Shown piece by piece: positions 42,603-52,370 of a stretch of 59,762 bases of DNA. The position numbers and the translations under genes were made by a program. The notes beneath the pieces are model-generated. The model made no database searches, was not told where the DNA came from, and saw nothing but the letters and a program-made list of their open reading frames with translations. Source of the stretch: Bacillota bacterium. Lineage in GTDB: Bacteria > Bacillota > Desulfitobacteriia > Desulfitobacteriales > JAJXUE01. The stretch lies in contig JAJXUE010000001.1 in NCBI GenBank assembly GCA_021783135.1, positions 175,055 through 234,816 of the forward strand. Direction: 5' to 3'. The first letter of the stretch is position 1, and every line of letters begins with the position of its first letter.

Positions 42603-45422
42603 ATGCAAGACAAAATTGTTGTAAAAGGGGCCAGAGCCCATAATTTAAAAAATATCGATGTGGAAATTCCGCGCGATCGCTTGGTAGTTATTACAGGGTT
42701 ATCTGGGTCAGGCAAGTCGAGCCTGGCCTTTGACACGATATATGCTGAAGGACAACGCCGTTATGTAGAGTCACTTTCTGCTTACGCCAGACAATTTTTG
42801 GGGCAGATGGACAAGCCGGATGTGGATTACATTGAAGGGTTATCGCCCGCTATTTCCATTGATCAGAAAACAACCAGTAAAAATCCCCGGTCCACGGTGG
42901 GAACGGTAACCGAAATTTACGATTATTTACGCCTGTTGTACGCGAGAATTGGCTTGCCGCACTGTCCTAAATGTGGCAAAGAGATTAGCCGGCAAAGCGT
43001 GGAGCAGATGGTTGACCAATTGCTCAAATATCCGGAAGGTACCAGAGTGCAGGTGCTTGCGCCCGTCGTGCGAGGTCGTAAGGGAGAACACCACAAGGTC
43101 TTTGAAGATGTGCGTAAGGCCGGTTATGTGCGGGTTCGGGTTGATGGTGAAGTTATGGAAGTTGATCAAGGTACTGAACTGGAAAAAAATAAGAAACACT
43201 CGATTGAGGTTGTAGTTGACCGGATTGTGCTGCGAGCTGATACTGCCTCCCGTCTGTTCGGTTCGTTAGAGGCTGCGTTGGGCTTGGGTGAAGGAATCGC
43301 GATAGTTGACTTGCAAGGGCATGATGAGTTGATGTTCAGTGAAAATTTCGCCTGTGTGGAGTGCGGTATTTCTCTGGAAGAATTGGCACCGCGCATGTTC
43401 TCCTTTAACAGTCCCTTTGGCGCTTGCCCGGCTTGTACCGGACTGGGCAATATGCAGGAAATCGACCCTGATTTGGTCATACCCGATATGCGCAAGTCTT
43501 TGGCGGGAGGAGCTATTGCACCGTGGAACCGTTCAACCTCTAACTACTATCCTCGCTTGTTGCAAGCAGTAGCAGAGCATTATGGTTTTTCCTTAGACTC
43601 CCCTTTAAACGAACTAAGTCCGGAACACCTCCATGCTATTCTCTACGGCACAGGGGGAGACAAGATTCGCTTTCACTACGAAAATATGTTTAACGAACAC
43701 AAGGTGTACAATACCGCCTTTGAAGGGGTAATTCCCAATCTTGAACGACGTTACCGGGAATCGACGTCCGATTACGTTAGAGCTGAGTTGGAAGAATATA
43801 TGAGTACTAAACCCTGTACGGAATGTGCAGGGGCTCGGTTAAAACCGGAAAGCCTTGGGGTGACGGTTGGTGCCAAAAATCTGTATGAAGTAGGTCAGCT
43901 CTCGATTGAAGATAGCCTTACCTTCTTCGCCGGTCTGCACTTAACAGAGCGGGAAATGATCATTGCCAGGGCCATTCTGAAGGAGATTAAAGAACGCTTA
44001 GGCTTTTTGGTCAATGTAGGATTGGACTATCTAACTCTCGGTCGCGCAGCAGGCACTCTATCAGGCGGAGAAGCGCAGCGAATTCGCTTAGCCACGCAAA
44101 TTGGCTCCAGTCTGATGGGGGTTTTGTACGTCTTAGATGAGCCTAGCATCGGCTTACATCAACGTGATAATGAACGCTTAATTGCTACCCTCAAGCGTCT
44201 GCGCGATTTAGGCAATACGCTCTTGGTAGTGGAGCATGACGAGGATACGATGCTGGCTGCCGATCACATCATCGATATTGGCCCCGGAGCGGGAGCGCAC
44301 GGGGGCGAAGTTGTGGCAGAAGGAACGCTGGAGCAGATCAAACAAGTGCCGCAATCGATTACAGGGGAGTATCTGAGCGGACGCAAAAGTATCCCAGTTC
44401 CACTTCTGCGCCGCCCCCCGAATGGCAAGTGGATAGAAGTCGTGGACGCAACAGAAAATAATTTAAAAAAAGTGACCGCGCGTGTGCCCTTAGGCGTGTT
44501 CACGTGTGTAACAGGGGTATCCGGTTCCGGCAAAAGTACGCTGATTAACGAAGTTTTGTATAAATCACTGGCGCAAAATCTTAGCGGTGCACGCGCTAAA
44601 CCCGGGGCGCATCGGGAAATTAAGGGTATGGAGTATCTGGACAAAGTAATTGATATTGACCAATCCCCCATTGGCCGCACACCTCGCTCCAACCCCGCGA
44701 CGTATACCAGCGTGTTTGATGCCATCCGCGAGCTTTTTTCCCAGACTAATGAGGCCAAAATACGCGGGTACAAACCGGGCAGATTTAGCTTCAACGTTAA
44801 GGGAGGTCGGTGTGAAGCATGTCGTGGCGACGGCATTATTAAAATTGAAATGCACTTTTTACCGGATGTTTATGTGCCGTGTGAGGTATGCAAGGGGCAG
44901 CGTTATAACCGTGAGACTCTCGAAGTTAAATATAAAGGCAAAAATATTGCTCAAGTGCTCGATATGACGGTGGATGAAACGGTAGAGTTCTTTCAACATC
45001 AGCCCAAAATTTACCGAAAGTTGAAGACGATGCAAGATGTCGGCCTTGGGTATATTCGGCTGGGACAGCCTGCCACTACTTTATCCGGTGGCGAAGCCCA
45101 GCGCGTCAAGCTTGCCTCAGAGCTGAGCCGACGCAGTAACGGGAAAACTTTGTATATTTTAGATGAGCCTACGACAGGTTTGCATATTGCGGATATTCAT
45201 AAGCTGCTTGAAGTATTGGCGCGCTTGGTCGAAGCCGGGGACAGTGTACTTGTGATAGAGCATAACCTGGACGTAATTAAAACGGCAGATCATATTTTGG
45301 ACCTCGGGCCAGAAGGTGGGGCCAAAGGAGGCCTGATTATTGCCACCGGGACGCCGGAAGAGATTGCCGCCAACCCTGTGTCCTATACGGGCAAATTTTT
45401 GCAGCGATATCTTAAACATTAG
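42603..45422 (+). CDS. uvrA: Excinuclease ABC subunit A
   Basis: 939-aa damage-recognition ATPase. Start ATG 42603 after GTGGAGG. Two ABC modules: first Walker [20 protein letters not shown] and signature [14 protein letters not shown]; second Walker [17 protein letters not shown] and signature [18 protein letters not shown]. Zinc-binding Cys sets at CPKCG, CVECG...CPACTGLG and [10 protein letters not shown]...[19 protein letters not shown] and [14 protein letters not shown] are typical. uvrC is not in the window. Confidence 0.98.
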   Translation: MQDKIVVKGARAHNLKNIDVEIPRDRLVVITGLSGSGKSSLAFDTIYAEGQRRYVESLSAYARQFLGQMDKPDVDYIEGLSPAISIDQKTTSKNPRSTVGTVTEIYDYLRLLYARIGLPHCPKCGKEISRQSVEQMVDQLLKYPEGTRVQVLAPVVRGRKGEHHKVFEDVRKAGYVRVRVDGEVMEVDQGTELEKNKKHSIEVVVDRIVLRADTASRLFGSLEAALGLGEGIAIVDLQGHDELMFSENFACVECGISLEELAPRMFSFNSPFGACPACTGLGNMQEIDPDLVIPDMRKSLAGGAIAPWNRSTSNYYPRLLQAVAEHYGFSLDSPLNELSPEHLHAILYGTGGDKIRFHYENMFNEHKVYNTAFEGVIPNLERRYRESTSDYVRAELEEYMSTKPCTECAGARLKPESLGVTVGAKNLYEVGQLSIEDSLTFFAGLHLTEREMIIARAILKEIKERLGFLVNVGLDYLTLGRAAGTLSGGEAQRIRLATQIGSSLMGVLYVLDEPSIGLHQRDNERLIATLKRLRDLGNTLLVVEHDEDTMLAADHIIDIGPGAGAHGGEVVAEGTLEQIKQVPQSITGEYLSGRKSIPVPLLRRPPNGKWIEVVDATENNLKKVTARVPLGVFTCVTGVSGSGKSTLINEVLYKSLAQNLSGARAKPGAHREIKGMEYLDKVIDIDQSPIGRTPRSNPATYTSVFDAIRELFSQTNEAKIRGYKPGRFSFNVKGGRCEACRGDGIIKIEMHFLPDVYVPCEVCKGQRYNRETLEVKYKGKNIAQVLDMTVDETVEFFQHQPKIYRKLKTMQDVGLGYIRLGQPATTLSGGEAQRVKLASELSRRSNGKTLYILDEPTTGLHIADIHKLLEVLARLVEAGDSVLVIEHNLDVIKTADHILDLGPEGGAKGGLIIATGTPEEIAANPVSYTGKFLQRYLKH

Positions 45423-45472
45423 CTGTGACGATGATAACTATAGCCTAACAATTGAGTGAAGAAGGGTGAATA

Positions 45473-46294
45473 ATGATTAAACTGGTGGCTTTGGATTTGG
45501 ACGATACAACCTTGGACTCTGAGTCAAAAATAAGTAGCCGGACTGCGGCAACTATTCGAGCTGCCATGGCGCAGGGGGTCACCGTTACTCTGGCAACGGG
45601 CCGAATGTACCGTTCCGCCTTGCCCTTTGCGCTGGAGCTGGGTCTGGACGTACCGTTGATTACCTATCACGGTGCCTTAGTGAAGACTTCGCTTGGCCAC
45701 GAAGTACTTTATCACAGACCTGTGCCGCTGGATTTGGCGAGTTATGTGCTTGCTTTTGCCAGCAAACGGCGCTTTGATATTAATCTTTATATGGATGATC
45801 AAGTATACGTGCGGGAAGATAACCGACATATTGAGGACTATATCAAGTTGTCTAAAGTACCTTACTGTAAGGTCGCAGATTTGAACGCTGTTTTGTGCAC
45901 TGAACCTGATAAAATTCTAATTATTGATGAAGAAGCAAAACTTGACGGGTTGGCGCGCGACTTAAAGGAAATGGTAGGCAGCCGTCTGCATATTACCAAA
46001 TCTAAGCCTTATTTTTTGGAAATAACGCACCCTGAGGCGCAAAAGGGCATCGCTTTGGCAACCTTAGCGACAAAGCTTGGTATCGACCGCTCACAAGTAA
46101 TGGCGGTAGGGGATAGTTATAATGATTTAGATATGTTGGAATATGCCGGCATCGGGGTAGCTATGGGTAATGCCCGCACGGAAATTAAAGACCGGGCGGA
46201 CTTTATAACTTTAAGCAATAATGAACACGGCGTAGCCGAGGCGTTCAAGCGCTTTGTCTTAAGTGCAGAATATACTGCCAGTTTAGAAGTATAA
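45473..46294 (+). CDS. Cof-type HAD family phosphatase
   Basis: 273-aa cytoplasmic phosphatase of the HAD IIB (Cof) group, acting on sugar phosphates or nucleotide-like compounds. Motif I LDLDDTTLDS (nucleophile Asp), motif II TLATGRMYRS, then the cap domain at about 85-190, then motif III lysine in EAQKGIAL and motif IV AVGDSYNDLDMLEYAGIGVAMGNA (split: GDSYNDLDM, GVAMGNA). ATG 45473 follows AAGGGTG. Specificity cannot be inferred. Confidence 0.92.
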   Translation: MIKLVALDLDDTTLDSESKISSRTAATIRAAMAQGVTVTLATGRMYRSALPFALELGLDVPLITYHGALVKTSLGHEVLYHRPVPLDLASYVLAFASKRRFDINLYMDDQVYVREDNRHIEDYIKLSKVPYCKVADLNAVLCTEPDKILIIDEEAKLDGLARDLKEMVGSRLHITKSKPYFLEITHPEAQKGIALATLATKLGIDRSQVMAVGDSYNDLDMLEYAGIGVAMGNARTEIKDRADFITLSNNEHGVAEAFKRFVLSAEYTASLEV

Positions 46295-46352
46295 CAGGTT
46301 AAAATGCGGCTTGGTAAAATAATTAAAGTTGGGTAAAATTAAAAAGTCATGA

Positions 46353-46381
46353 TTGAAAATCGGTTAAAAATTTGCTACAAA
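46353..46381 (+). promoter_or_regulatory. SigA-like promoter of the FMN dehydrogenase gene
   Basis: TTGAAA (46353-46358), 17-nt spacer ending TGC, TACAAA (46376-46381): -35 matches 5 of 6, -10 matches 4 of 6 with the TGn extension. 43 bp before the start codon. Confidence 0.55.
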
Positions 46382-46423
46382 TTATTTAGATAGACGAAAC
46401 TAATTGACTGGAGGCAGAATACC

Positions 46424-47437
46424 TTGGATATGAAAACGCTGCGGGACCAAGCCCGTACTAAACTTAAACCCCTATGTCGGGTGTGTCCGGTTTGTGATGG
46501 ACGAAGCTGCGCGGGCGAAGTACCAGGCATGGGCGGTCTGGGCACAGGTGCATCTTTTAAGGCTAATATTGAAGCTATAGCAGCTTACCGTTTGAATATG
46601 CGTACGATTCACTCTGCTACTGCACCCGAAACCACGCTGAATATTTTAGGCCTAAAATTGGCTACCCCGATTATTGGGGCACCGATTACCGGCAATACCT
46701 ATAACATGGGTGGGGCCTTAAGTGAGCAGGAATGGTGTGATGCAGTGGTTAACGCCTGCCGTGAAGTTGGCACTATCAGCGGCATTGGCGACGGAGCTGA
46801 CCCGGAGATGTATAACGCCGGCCTCAAGTCGCTGCAAGCAGCCGATGGATGGGGTATAGCCTTTATTAAACCACGTGCCCAAGAGGAAATTATTAAGCGC
46901 ATCAGGGCGGCGGAAGCGGCAGGTGCCAAGGCCGTAGGAATTGATGTTGATGGTGCAGGTCTGGTCACCATGGCCATGAAGGGACAACCTGTAGGTCCTA
47001 AGACCGCAGCCGAACTGCGCGAGCTAATTCAAGCCACCAAGCTGCCGTTCATTATTAAAGGGATTATGACCGTTGACGAGGCTGAGACTGCTGCCGAAAT
47101 TGGCGCCGCAGCAATTGTAGTTTCCAACCATGGAGGCCGTGTGCTCGACCACAGCCCAGGCACAGCGGAAATTTTGCCGGATATTGTGGATCAGGTGGGC
47201 GACGCCATTACTGTGTTAGTCGATGGAGGAGTGCGCAGCGGAACCGATGTCTTAAAGCTCTTGGCCTTGGGGGCCAAAGCTGTACTTGTTGGACGACCAC
47301 TCATAACTGGAGCCTACGGCGGCGGAGTCGAGGGTGTAAAACTAATTGTGAATACCATGACTAACGAATTAAAGCAAGCCATGATTTTAACAGGGTGTAA
47401 GAGTGTTGAAGAAGTAGATCCGGAGATTCTCTTTTAG
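46424..47437 (+). CDS. FMN-dependent alpha-hydroxy-acid dehydrogenase-like protein with N-terminal Cys cluster
   Basis: 337-aa TIM-barrel flavoprotein of the lactate oxidase/dehydrogenase and IDI-2 superfamily. Key C-terminal motifs: VVSNHGGRVLDHSPGTAEIL (active-site His/Gly-Arg) and VDGGVRSGTDVLKLLALGAKAVLVGRPL (FMN phosphate). The N-terminus has CRVCPVCDGRSCAGEVPGMGG, a four-Cys cluster not found in classical lactate oxidases but known to me from clostridial members; it may hold a metal or Fe-S centre. TTG 46424 follows CTGGAGG by 7 bp; ATG 46430 is a poorer-spaced alternative. Substrate unknown; lactate or another 2-hydroxy acid is plausible. Confidence 0.88.
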   Translation: MDMKTLRDQARTKLKPLCRVCPVCDGRSCAGEVPGMGGLGTGASFKANIEAIAAYRLNMRTIHSATAPETTLNILGLKLATPIIGAPITGNTYNMGGALSEQEWCDAVVNACREVGTISGIGDGADPEMYNAGLKSLQAADGWGIAFIKPRAQEEIIKRIRAAEAAGAKAVGIDVDGAGLVTMAMKGQPVGPKTAAELRELIQATKLPFIIKGIMTVDEAETAAEIGAAAIVVSNHGGRVLDHSPGTAEILPDIVDQVGDAITVLVDGGVRSGTDVLKLLALGAKAVLVGRPLITGAYGGGVEGVKLIVNTMTNELKQAMILTGCKSVEEVDPEILF

Positions 47438-47453
47438 CAAACAAGATAATAAC

Positions 47454-47490
47454 AAAGTGAGGCTGGGAGTTTTCTCAGCCTCACTTTTGT
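47454..47490 (+). terminator. Terminator of the FMN dehydrogenase gene
   Basis: 12-bp stem AAAGTGAGGCTG/CAGCCTCACTTT, 10-nt loop, then TTG. Confidence 0.85.
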
Positions 47491-47507
47491 CAAGCTGCAG
47501 GGGTGAT

Positions 47508-47536
47508 TTGACCCTGAAAGGCGCTTAGCTTATACT
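47508..47536 (+). promoter_or_regulatory. Strong SigA promoter of the radical SAM gene
   Basis: TTGACC (47508-47513), exactly 17 nt, TATACT (47531-47536); 5 of 6 in each half, 33 bp before the start codon. Confidence 0.82.
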
Positions 47537-47568
47537 AAAAGTATCAGTTTGGAGAGAAGAGGGTTTGC

Positions 47569-49335
47569 GTGCGAGTTCTGTTGACTACTTTAAACAGCAA
47601 GTTCATCCATTCTAACTTAGCTTTGCGCTATTTGCAGGAAGCTTGCCCGGCTGAAGAGACCCTGCTCGAGGAATACACGATCAACGACCGCTTAGAGGTT
47701 ATTGCCGGCGAGATATATAAAAGTTGCGCCGATGTTATCGGCTTTTCTTGTTATATATGGAACATAACACAAACCCTAGAATTGGTAGGTATTTTGCGCC
47801 AGGTTGCACCGCGTACGGTAATTATTTTAGGCGGCCCGGAGGTTTCGTATGACCCGGCCGCTTATTTAGCCCCTAGTATGGGTGTTGACTATGTAGTGTT
47901 TGGGGAGGGAGAAGAGACCTTCCGTGAGCTAATTGCGCTCTTAGAAACCGGACCGCGGCAAAACCTGAAACAGTGGCGTGATGCTGCAGGCTTAGCCGAA
48001 ATCAAGGGGCTGGCTTTTAGCACCGCTGCCGCGCCAACGGTGAATGCAGCGCGTGAATTAATTAAAGACTTAGCCCAAATCGCATCCCCTTACATTACAA
48101 CTGCCGGTCTCGAGCATAAGATTGCTTATGTGGAGAGTAGCCGGGGATGTCCGTTTAACTGCCAATATTGTCTGTCGTCGACCTTGGCCGGCGTACGCTT
48201 TTTCCCATGGGAGAGAACTAAAGCAGAATTGCAAAAACTGGTTGCTGCTGGAGTCAAACAAATTAAATTTGTAGACCGAACATTTAACTGTAATCAGGGG
48301 CATGCGCTGAAAGTAATGCGCTATCTGGCGGAATGGCACCCAGCAGTTAATTTTCACTTTGAAATCAGCGCGGATCTGCTTGATGAAACCATGCTTGAAT
48401 TTTTACAGCAGGTGCCGTCGGGGCTATTCCAATTTGAAGTGGGCGTCCAGTCTACGAACCTGACTAGTCTGGACTTAATCTCCCGCCGTACCGATTTAGC
48501 AAAATTAGCTGCAAATGTCAAGGCAGTTAGAGCTGGTGGTCGGGTTAGACAATTTCTTGATTTGATTGCAGGTCTGCCTGGGGAGGACTACCGAAGTTTT
48601 GCTAACTCTTTCAATGAAGTTTTCAGTTGGCAGCCGGACAAAATTCAGTTGGGCTTTCTGAAACTACTAAAAGGCTCTGGCATGCGCAGCAAGGCCGCCG
48701 ATTGGGACTACCGTTTTGCTGCTGCACCACCTTATCAGGTGTTGCAAAATAGCTGGCTCAGTTATGCAGAATTGCTCCGGTTGCAAGGCATCGAAGATAT
48801 GGTGGATAAATTTTTTAATTCCGGACGCTTTAAGCACACCTTGGCTTATCTGATAAACATGTTTGGCGGAGACGCCTTTGCATTGTTTGAAGCCTTAGGG
48901 ACGTATTGGGAGGAAAACGGTTACCACCGTCAAGCCCAGAACGCACGTAAACTTTATGAGCTTTTGGCGGAGTTTTTCCGCGAAAGAATGCGGTTGGAAG
49001 AAACGGAATTTACGGAGCTACTCAAGCTGGATTATCTGCTGTGGGAAAAACCAACTCAGGTACCGACATGGTTTAATTCACCGTCTATACCCTGTTTTCG
49101 GGAACGGGTGGAAACGTTTTTCCGGGAGGGGCTGCTGCAGTTAATGCCCCAACTTAAGCCGCTGTCGCGGCGAGAATTACATAGATATTTTCACCTTGAA
49201 CCGTTTAGTCCATGCTTGGCAGCATACTTGAATCTGCCGCTACTTTCTGAGGAAGAGCCACTTTATCTGCTGTTTTATTATCCGGGCGCGCTCATCAAAG
49301 CGGAACGTCCGGGCTACATTCCCGTTGCACTATAG
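47569..49335 (+). CDS. B12-binding-domain radical SAM protein, DUF4080 C-terminus
   Basis: 588-aa protein. N-terminal cobalamin-binding-like Rossmann domain (about 1-150; VLLTTLNSKFIHSNLALRYL, TVIILGGPEVSYDP, VDYVVFGEGEETFREL). Radical SAM core (about 180-400) with the 4Fe-4S motif CPFNCQYCLSS and ESSRGC; QFEVGVQSTN and DLIAGLPGED follow. The C-terminal 180 residues match DUF4080. Members may be methyltransferases; the substrate is unknown. GTG 47569 follows AGAGGG. It has its own strong promoter, and the binding-protein gene 13 bp downstream is probably co-transcribed. Confidence 0.9.
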   Translation: MRVLLTTLNSKFIHSNLALRYLQEACPAEETLLEEYTINDRLEVIAGEIYKSCADVIGFSCYIWNITQTLELVGILRQVAPRTVIILGGPEVSYDPAAYLAPSMGVDYVVFGEGEETFRELIALLETGPRQNLKQWRDAAGLAEIKGLAFSTAAAPTVNAARELIKDLAQIASPYITTAGLEHKIAYVESSRGCPFNCQYCLSSTLAGVRFFPWERTKAELQKLVAAGVKQIKFVDRTFNCNQGHALKVMRYLAEWHPAVNFHFEISADLLDETMLEFLQQVPSGLFQFEVGVQSTNLTSLDLISRRTDLAKLAANVKAVRAGGRVRQFLDLIAGLPGEDYRSFANSFNEVFSWQPDKIQLGFLKLLKGSGMRSKAADWDYRFAAAPPYQVLQNSWLSYAELLRLQGIEDMVDKFFNSGRFKHTLAYLINMFGGDAFALFEALGTYWEENGYHRQAQNARKLYELLAEFFRERMRLEETEFTELLKLDYLLWEKPTQVPTWFNSPSIPCFRERVETFFREGLLQLMPQLKPLSRRELHRYFHLEPFSPCLAAYLNLPLLSEEEPLYLLFYYPGALIKAERPGYIPVAL

Positions 49336-49348
49336 AAAGGGTGATGAA

Positions 49349-50593
49349 GTGAAACGCCGCTTGAGTATAGTTATGACGTTGTTATTGCTAGTTAGCGTCA
49401 GTGGGTGCGGTTCGCCCCGACCGACGCCAAAGCCTGTGCAGGGTACTGAAGCTCCGCCGGTGATTACCCTCTGGCATTATTATCAAGGGAGTGCCCGGAG
49501 GGGACTGGAACAGGCTGTCAAAAACTTGAATGACAGCAATCCGCCCTATCATCTGCAGCTGCAATACATACCTAAGGCGGATTATTATCAAATGATCAAT
49601 CAAGGCCAAGCCGCAGATAAAGGGCCGGACTTATTTTTGGTTGACCAAAGCCAGATTCCGCAATTATTCGTCAGTGGTGTTATCCAACCGGTGGATAATA
49701 CCTTCACTTACAGTAATTACTTTCAAGCTGCAATTGCGGCTGTGACCTTTAGCGGCAATATCTTAGCTGTGCCTAAGTCAATCAATGTGCCGCTTTTAGC
49801 GTATAACAAGCAGCTGGTTGCCAAGGCGCCGTCAAGCTTTGCCGAGCTACTGAAGGATGCCGCCTCCAACAGCTCCGCCTTCAACAGTACTACCGTGGGG
49901 TTAAGTGGTGATTTGTCCAACCTGTTTCTGAGCGGTGCTTGGTATGCGGGCTTCGGTGGACAGTTTTATAACGACAGTGCCCAGCCAACCTTGGACACCC
50001 CACAGGTGCTCAACTTCTTACAAGGGATAGTCAGCCTAGCTGCCCTCAAGGCGGGAAGCTATGACCCGGTCGCTTCACGCAGCATGTTGCTTGGCGGCTC
50101 CGTACCTTTTGGTCTGATAAGCTCAGCCGAACTTAAACAGTACCAGAGCAGCAAAACTCTTGCCTTTAGCGCACTGCCCCAACCAAACATGACAACCGGT
50201 GCCACCACTGCAAGCAGCCCAACCGGAGCAAACTATGTGCAGGTTGAAGGGTTTGCAGTCAGCGCTAATACCAAGTTTGCTGCCGCTGCCGCCGCCGCTG
50301 CTGCCTACTTAACATCACCACAGGCGGTAGACTTATATTCTGTGCCACAAGGTGAGTTTCCGGCTGAACCGGCGGCTTATACCACCGGTGCGCTGCAAAA
50401 ATCTGCTGTCGCCCAAACTATTAAGAATATCGCGTCTACAGGAGCAGGCTATCCTTTAGATGCCAGGACAAATTTGTTGCTGCCTATCTTGAGTCAAATG
50501 ATCCAAGCAGTAATTAAGGGTACCGCACCAATTCAAGCGATGCAGGCGGGACAAATTAAGGCGAATAAGGCCTTTGGTATCACCTCGCCTTAA
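49349..50593 (+). CDS. Extracellular solute-binding lipoprotein, family 1
   Basis: 414-aa lipoprotein. Start GTG 49349 after AAAGGGTG; signal MKRRLSIVMTLLLLVSVSGC with lipobox VSGC (Cys20). Family 1 (MalE-like) motifs: VITLWHYYQGSARRGLEQAV, LQYIPKADYYQMI, GPDLFLVDQSQIPQLFVSG, GNILAVPKSINVPLLAYNKQL. Family members bind sugars or similar solutes. No permease or ATPase genes follow, so it is an orphan component. A run of Ala (AAAAAAAAAYL) near residue 310 is notable. Co-transcription with the radical SAM gene is likely. Confidence 0.87.
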   Translation: MKRRLSIVMTLLLLVSVSGCGSPRPTPKPVQGTEAPPVITLWHYYQGSARRGLEQAVKNLNDSNPPYHLQLQYIPKADYYQMINQGQAADKGPDLFLVDQSQIPQLFVSGVIQPVDNTFTYSNYFQAAIAAVTFSGNILAVPKSINVPLLAYNKQLVAKAPSSFAELLKDAASNSSAFNSTTVGLSGDLSNLFLSGAWYAGFGGQFYNDSAQPTLDTPQVLNFLQGIVSLAALKAGSYDPVASRSMLLGGSVPFGLISSAELKQYQSSKTLAFSALPQPNMTTGATTASSPTGANYVQVEGFAVSANTKFAAAAAAAAAYLTSPQAVDLYSVPQGEFPAEPAAYTTGALQKSAVAQTIKNIASTGAGYPLDARTNLLLPILSQMIQAVIKGTAPIQAMQAGQIKANKAFGITSP

Positions 50594-50663
50594 CCCTGAA
50601 AATTACAGGCAAAGTTTTGTGGCATACTAAGACCGGTAAAAATTTCGGCGTGAGGTGAAGGCA

Positions 50664-51425
50664 GTGAAATTTTCCGGTGATTACCACATGCATTCTAAGT
50701 ATAGTGACGGCAGAGCCACAGTACGGGAAATGGTTCAAGCGGGACGCCGCGAAGGGCTGCAAGCGATGGCCATTACCGACCATGGGCCGCACAATGTAGG
50801 CTTTGGCATTAAGAATTCAGCTGCATTTTTAGATCTAAAACAAGAGTTAGCACGTATGAATGACGAATATCTTGATATTAATCTTTTAGTGGGTTGTGAG
50901 GCTGATATTGTCGGGATGGACGGCGAAATCGATGTGCCTGAGGATATCTACCGGCAATTGGATTTGTTGATTGTAGGTCTGCATCCTTTAGCCCGCCCCA
51001 ACAATCTTGTAGATCTTTGGCCGTTAAATATCCGCAACCAACTCGCACGCTATTCCCACAGTCAGCGGCAAAAGGTTATCGCCGGCAATACAAAGACTTT
51101 AATTGCAGCGATGGAGAAGCATCCGGTTAATATTATCAGCCATCCGGGTCTGGGTATGCCAATTGAGGTGGCGGAAGTGGCACGGGCCTGTGTACGCAAT
51201 AACGTGTTTTTTGAAATTAATACCGGTCACCATTTTCCTTCGCTGGAGGATGTGCGTACTGCCTATCGAGAGGGAGTCGACTTTATTGTTGACAGTGACG
51301 CCCACTTCGTAGCAAGTGTCGGTCAGCTGGACTACGGAGCGAGGGTTTTGGAACGAGCCGGAGTCCCAGTGGAGCGGATTGCCAACGCCTGCGGAGAAGG
51401 AAAAACATTACCTTGGGAGAAATAA
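50664..51425 (+). CDS. PHP domain metal-dependent phosphoesterase
   Basis: 253-aa PHP-fold enzyme. Start GTG 50664 behind TGAGGTG (the GTG at 50655 lies inside that site). Metal-binding motifs: DYHMHSKYSDG, ITDHGPHNVGF, GCEADIVGMDGE, ISHPGLG, EINTGHH and VDSDAHF. It resembles the YcdX/histidinol-phosphatase-like group; substrate unknown. It precedes rapZ-yvcK-whiA, a neighbourhood seen in Peptococcaceae-like genomes. Confidence 0.9.
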   Translation: MKFSGDYHMHSKYSDGRATVREMVQAGRREGLQAMAITDHGPHNVGFGIKNSAAFLDLKQELARMNDEYLDINLLVGCEADIVGMDGEIDVPEDIYRQLDLLIVGLHPLARPNNLVDLWPLNIRNQLARYSHSQRQKVIAGNTKTLIAAMEKHPVNIISHPGLGMPIEVAEVARACVRNNVFFEINTGHHFPSLEDVRTAYREGVDFIVDSDAHFVASVGQLDYGARVLERAGVPVERIANACGEGKTLPWEK

Positions 51426-51476
51426 TATAGTACGTTGCCAGCTTAAGTTGGTTGGATAGAGTTGGGGGAGAACAAT

Positions 51477-52370
51477 ATGACGGCACAGGAACTTCAATTG
51501 GTACTTATTACAGGTCTGTCCGGCGCAGGCAGAACAGTGGCGATGCAAAGCCTGGAAGATCAAGGTTATTTTTGTGTAGATAACCTGCCTCCGTCTTTAA
51601 TCGAGAAATTCGCGGAGTTATGCGCCCAATCCGCCGGCGCCATCAGTAAAATTGCCCTCGTATGCGATTTGCGCAGCGGCGAATTTTTTGCTCCCCTCGC
51701 TGATATTCTTACCAGCCTGCGTAAAAAAGGCTTAGCATTTGAAATCTTGTTTCTAGAGGCGTCAGATGAAGCTCTTATCCGTCGCTACAAAGAGTCACGG
51801 CGACGGCATCCCTTGTCTTACCAAGGCCAAATTACAGACGGCATTGCCGCAGAAAGAATGCAATTAGCTGATTTACGCGGACTCGCCAACAAGATAATTG
51901 ACACTTCAACACTCTCCTCCCGCCAGTTGCGGGAAATGGTAGCAGATATCTATGGCGATAAAAAAGTAAAACAGCGTCTTAATATCTCGGTGATTTCTTT
52001 CGGCTTTAAATACGGCATCCCGATGGACGCTGACGTAATGTTTGATGTCAGATTTTTACCCAATCCCTTTTATGTCGAGGAGCTTCGCCCTTTAACAGGC
52101 GAAGACCCTAAAGTTAAGGATTATGTCTTTAAGGGGGAGGTAACTAAGAATTTCCTGACCAAGACTATGGATTTGTTAACTTACATTTTGCCGCACTACA
52201 TTAAAGAGGGTAAGAATCACCTGGTAATCGGCATTGGCTGTACAGGTGGCCAGCATCGCTCCGTCGCCTTGGCGGAGGAAATCGCTGCCAAGCTGCGAAC
52301 AGATGGGTACCAGGTTTGTGTAAAGCATCGGGATACTTTGCGCAATCTTGCAGGAGGGGCCAGGGTGTGA
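51477..52370 (+). CDS. rapZ: RNase adapter / nucleotide-binding protein RapZ (YvcJ)
   Basis: 297-aa ATP/GTP-binding protein. In E. coli it guides RNase E to GlmZ; in Bacillus YvcJ affects competence. Start ATG 51477 behind GGGGGAG. The P-loop is GLSGAGRT (Arg in place of Lys, common in the family). Others: YFCVDNLPPSLI, CDLRSGEFF, RRHPL, and the C-terminal GIGCTGGQHRSVALAE. Overlaps yvcK by 4 bp (GTGA). Confidence 0.95.
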   Translation: MTAQELQLVLITGLSGAGRTVAMQSLEDQGYFCVDNLPPSLIEKFAELCAQSAGAISKIALVCDLRSGEFFAPLADILTSLRKKGLAFEILFLEASDEALIRRYKESRRRHPLSYQGQITDGIAAERMQLADLRGLANKIIDTSTLSSRQLREMVADIYGDKKVKQRLNISVISFGFKYGIPMDADVMFDVRFLPNPFYVEELRPLTGEDPKVKDYVFKGEVTKNFLTKTMDLLTYILPHYIKEGKNHLVIGIGCTGGQHRSVALAEEIAAKLRTDGYQVCVKHRDTLRNLAGGARV

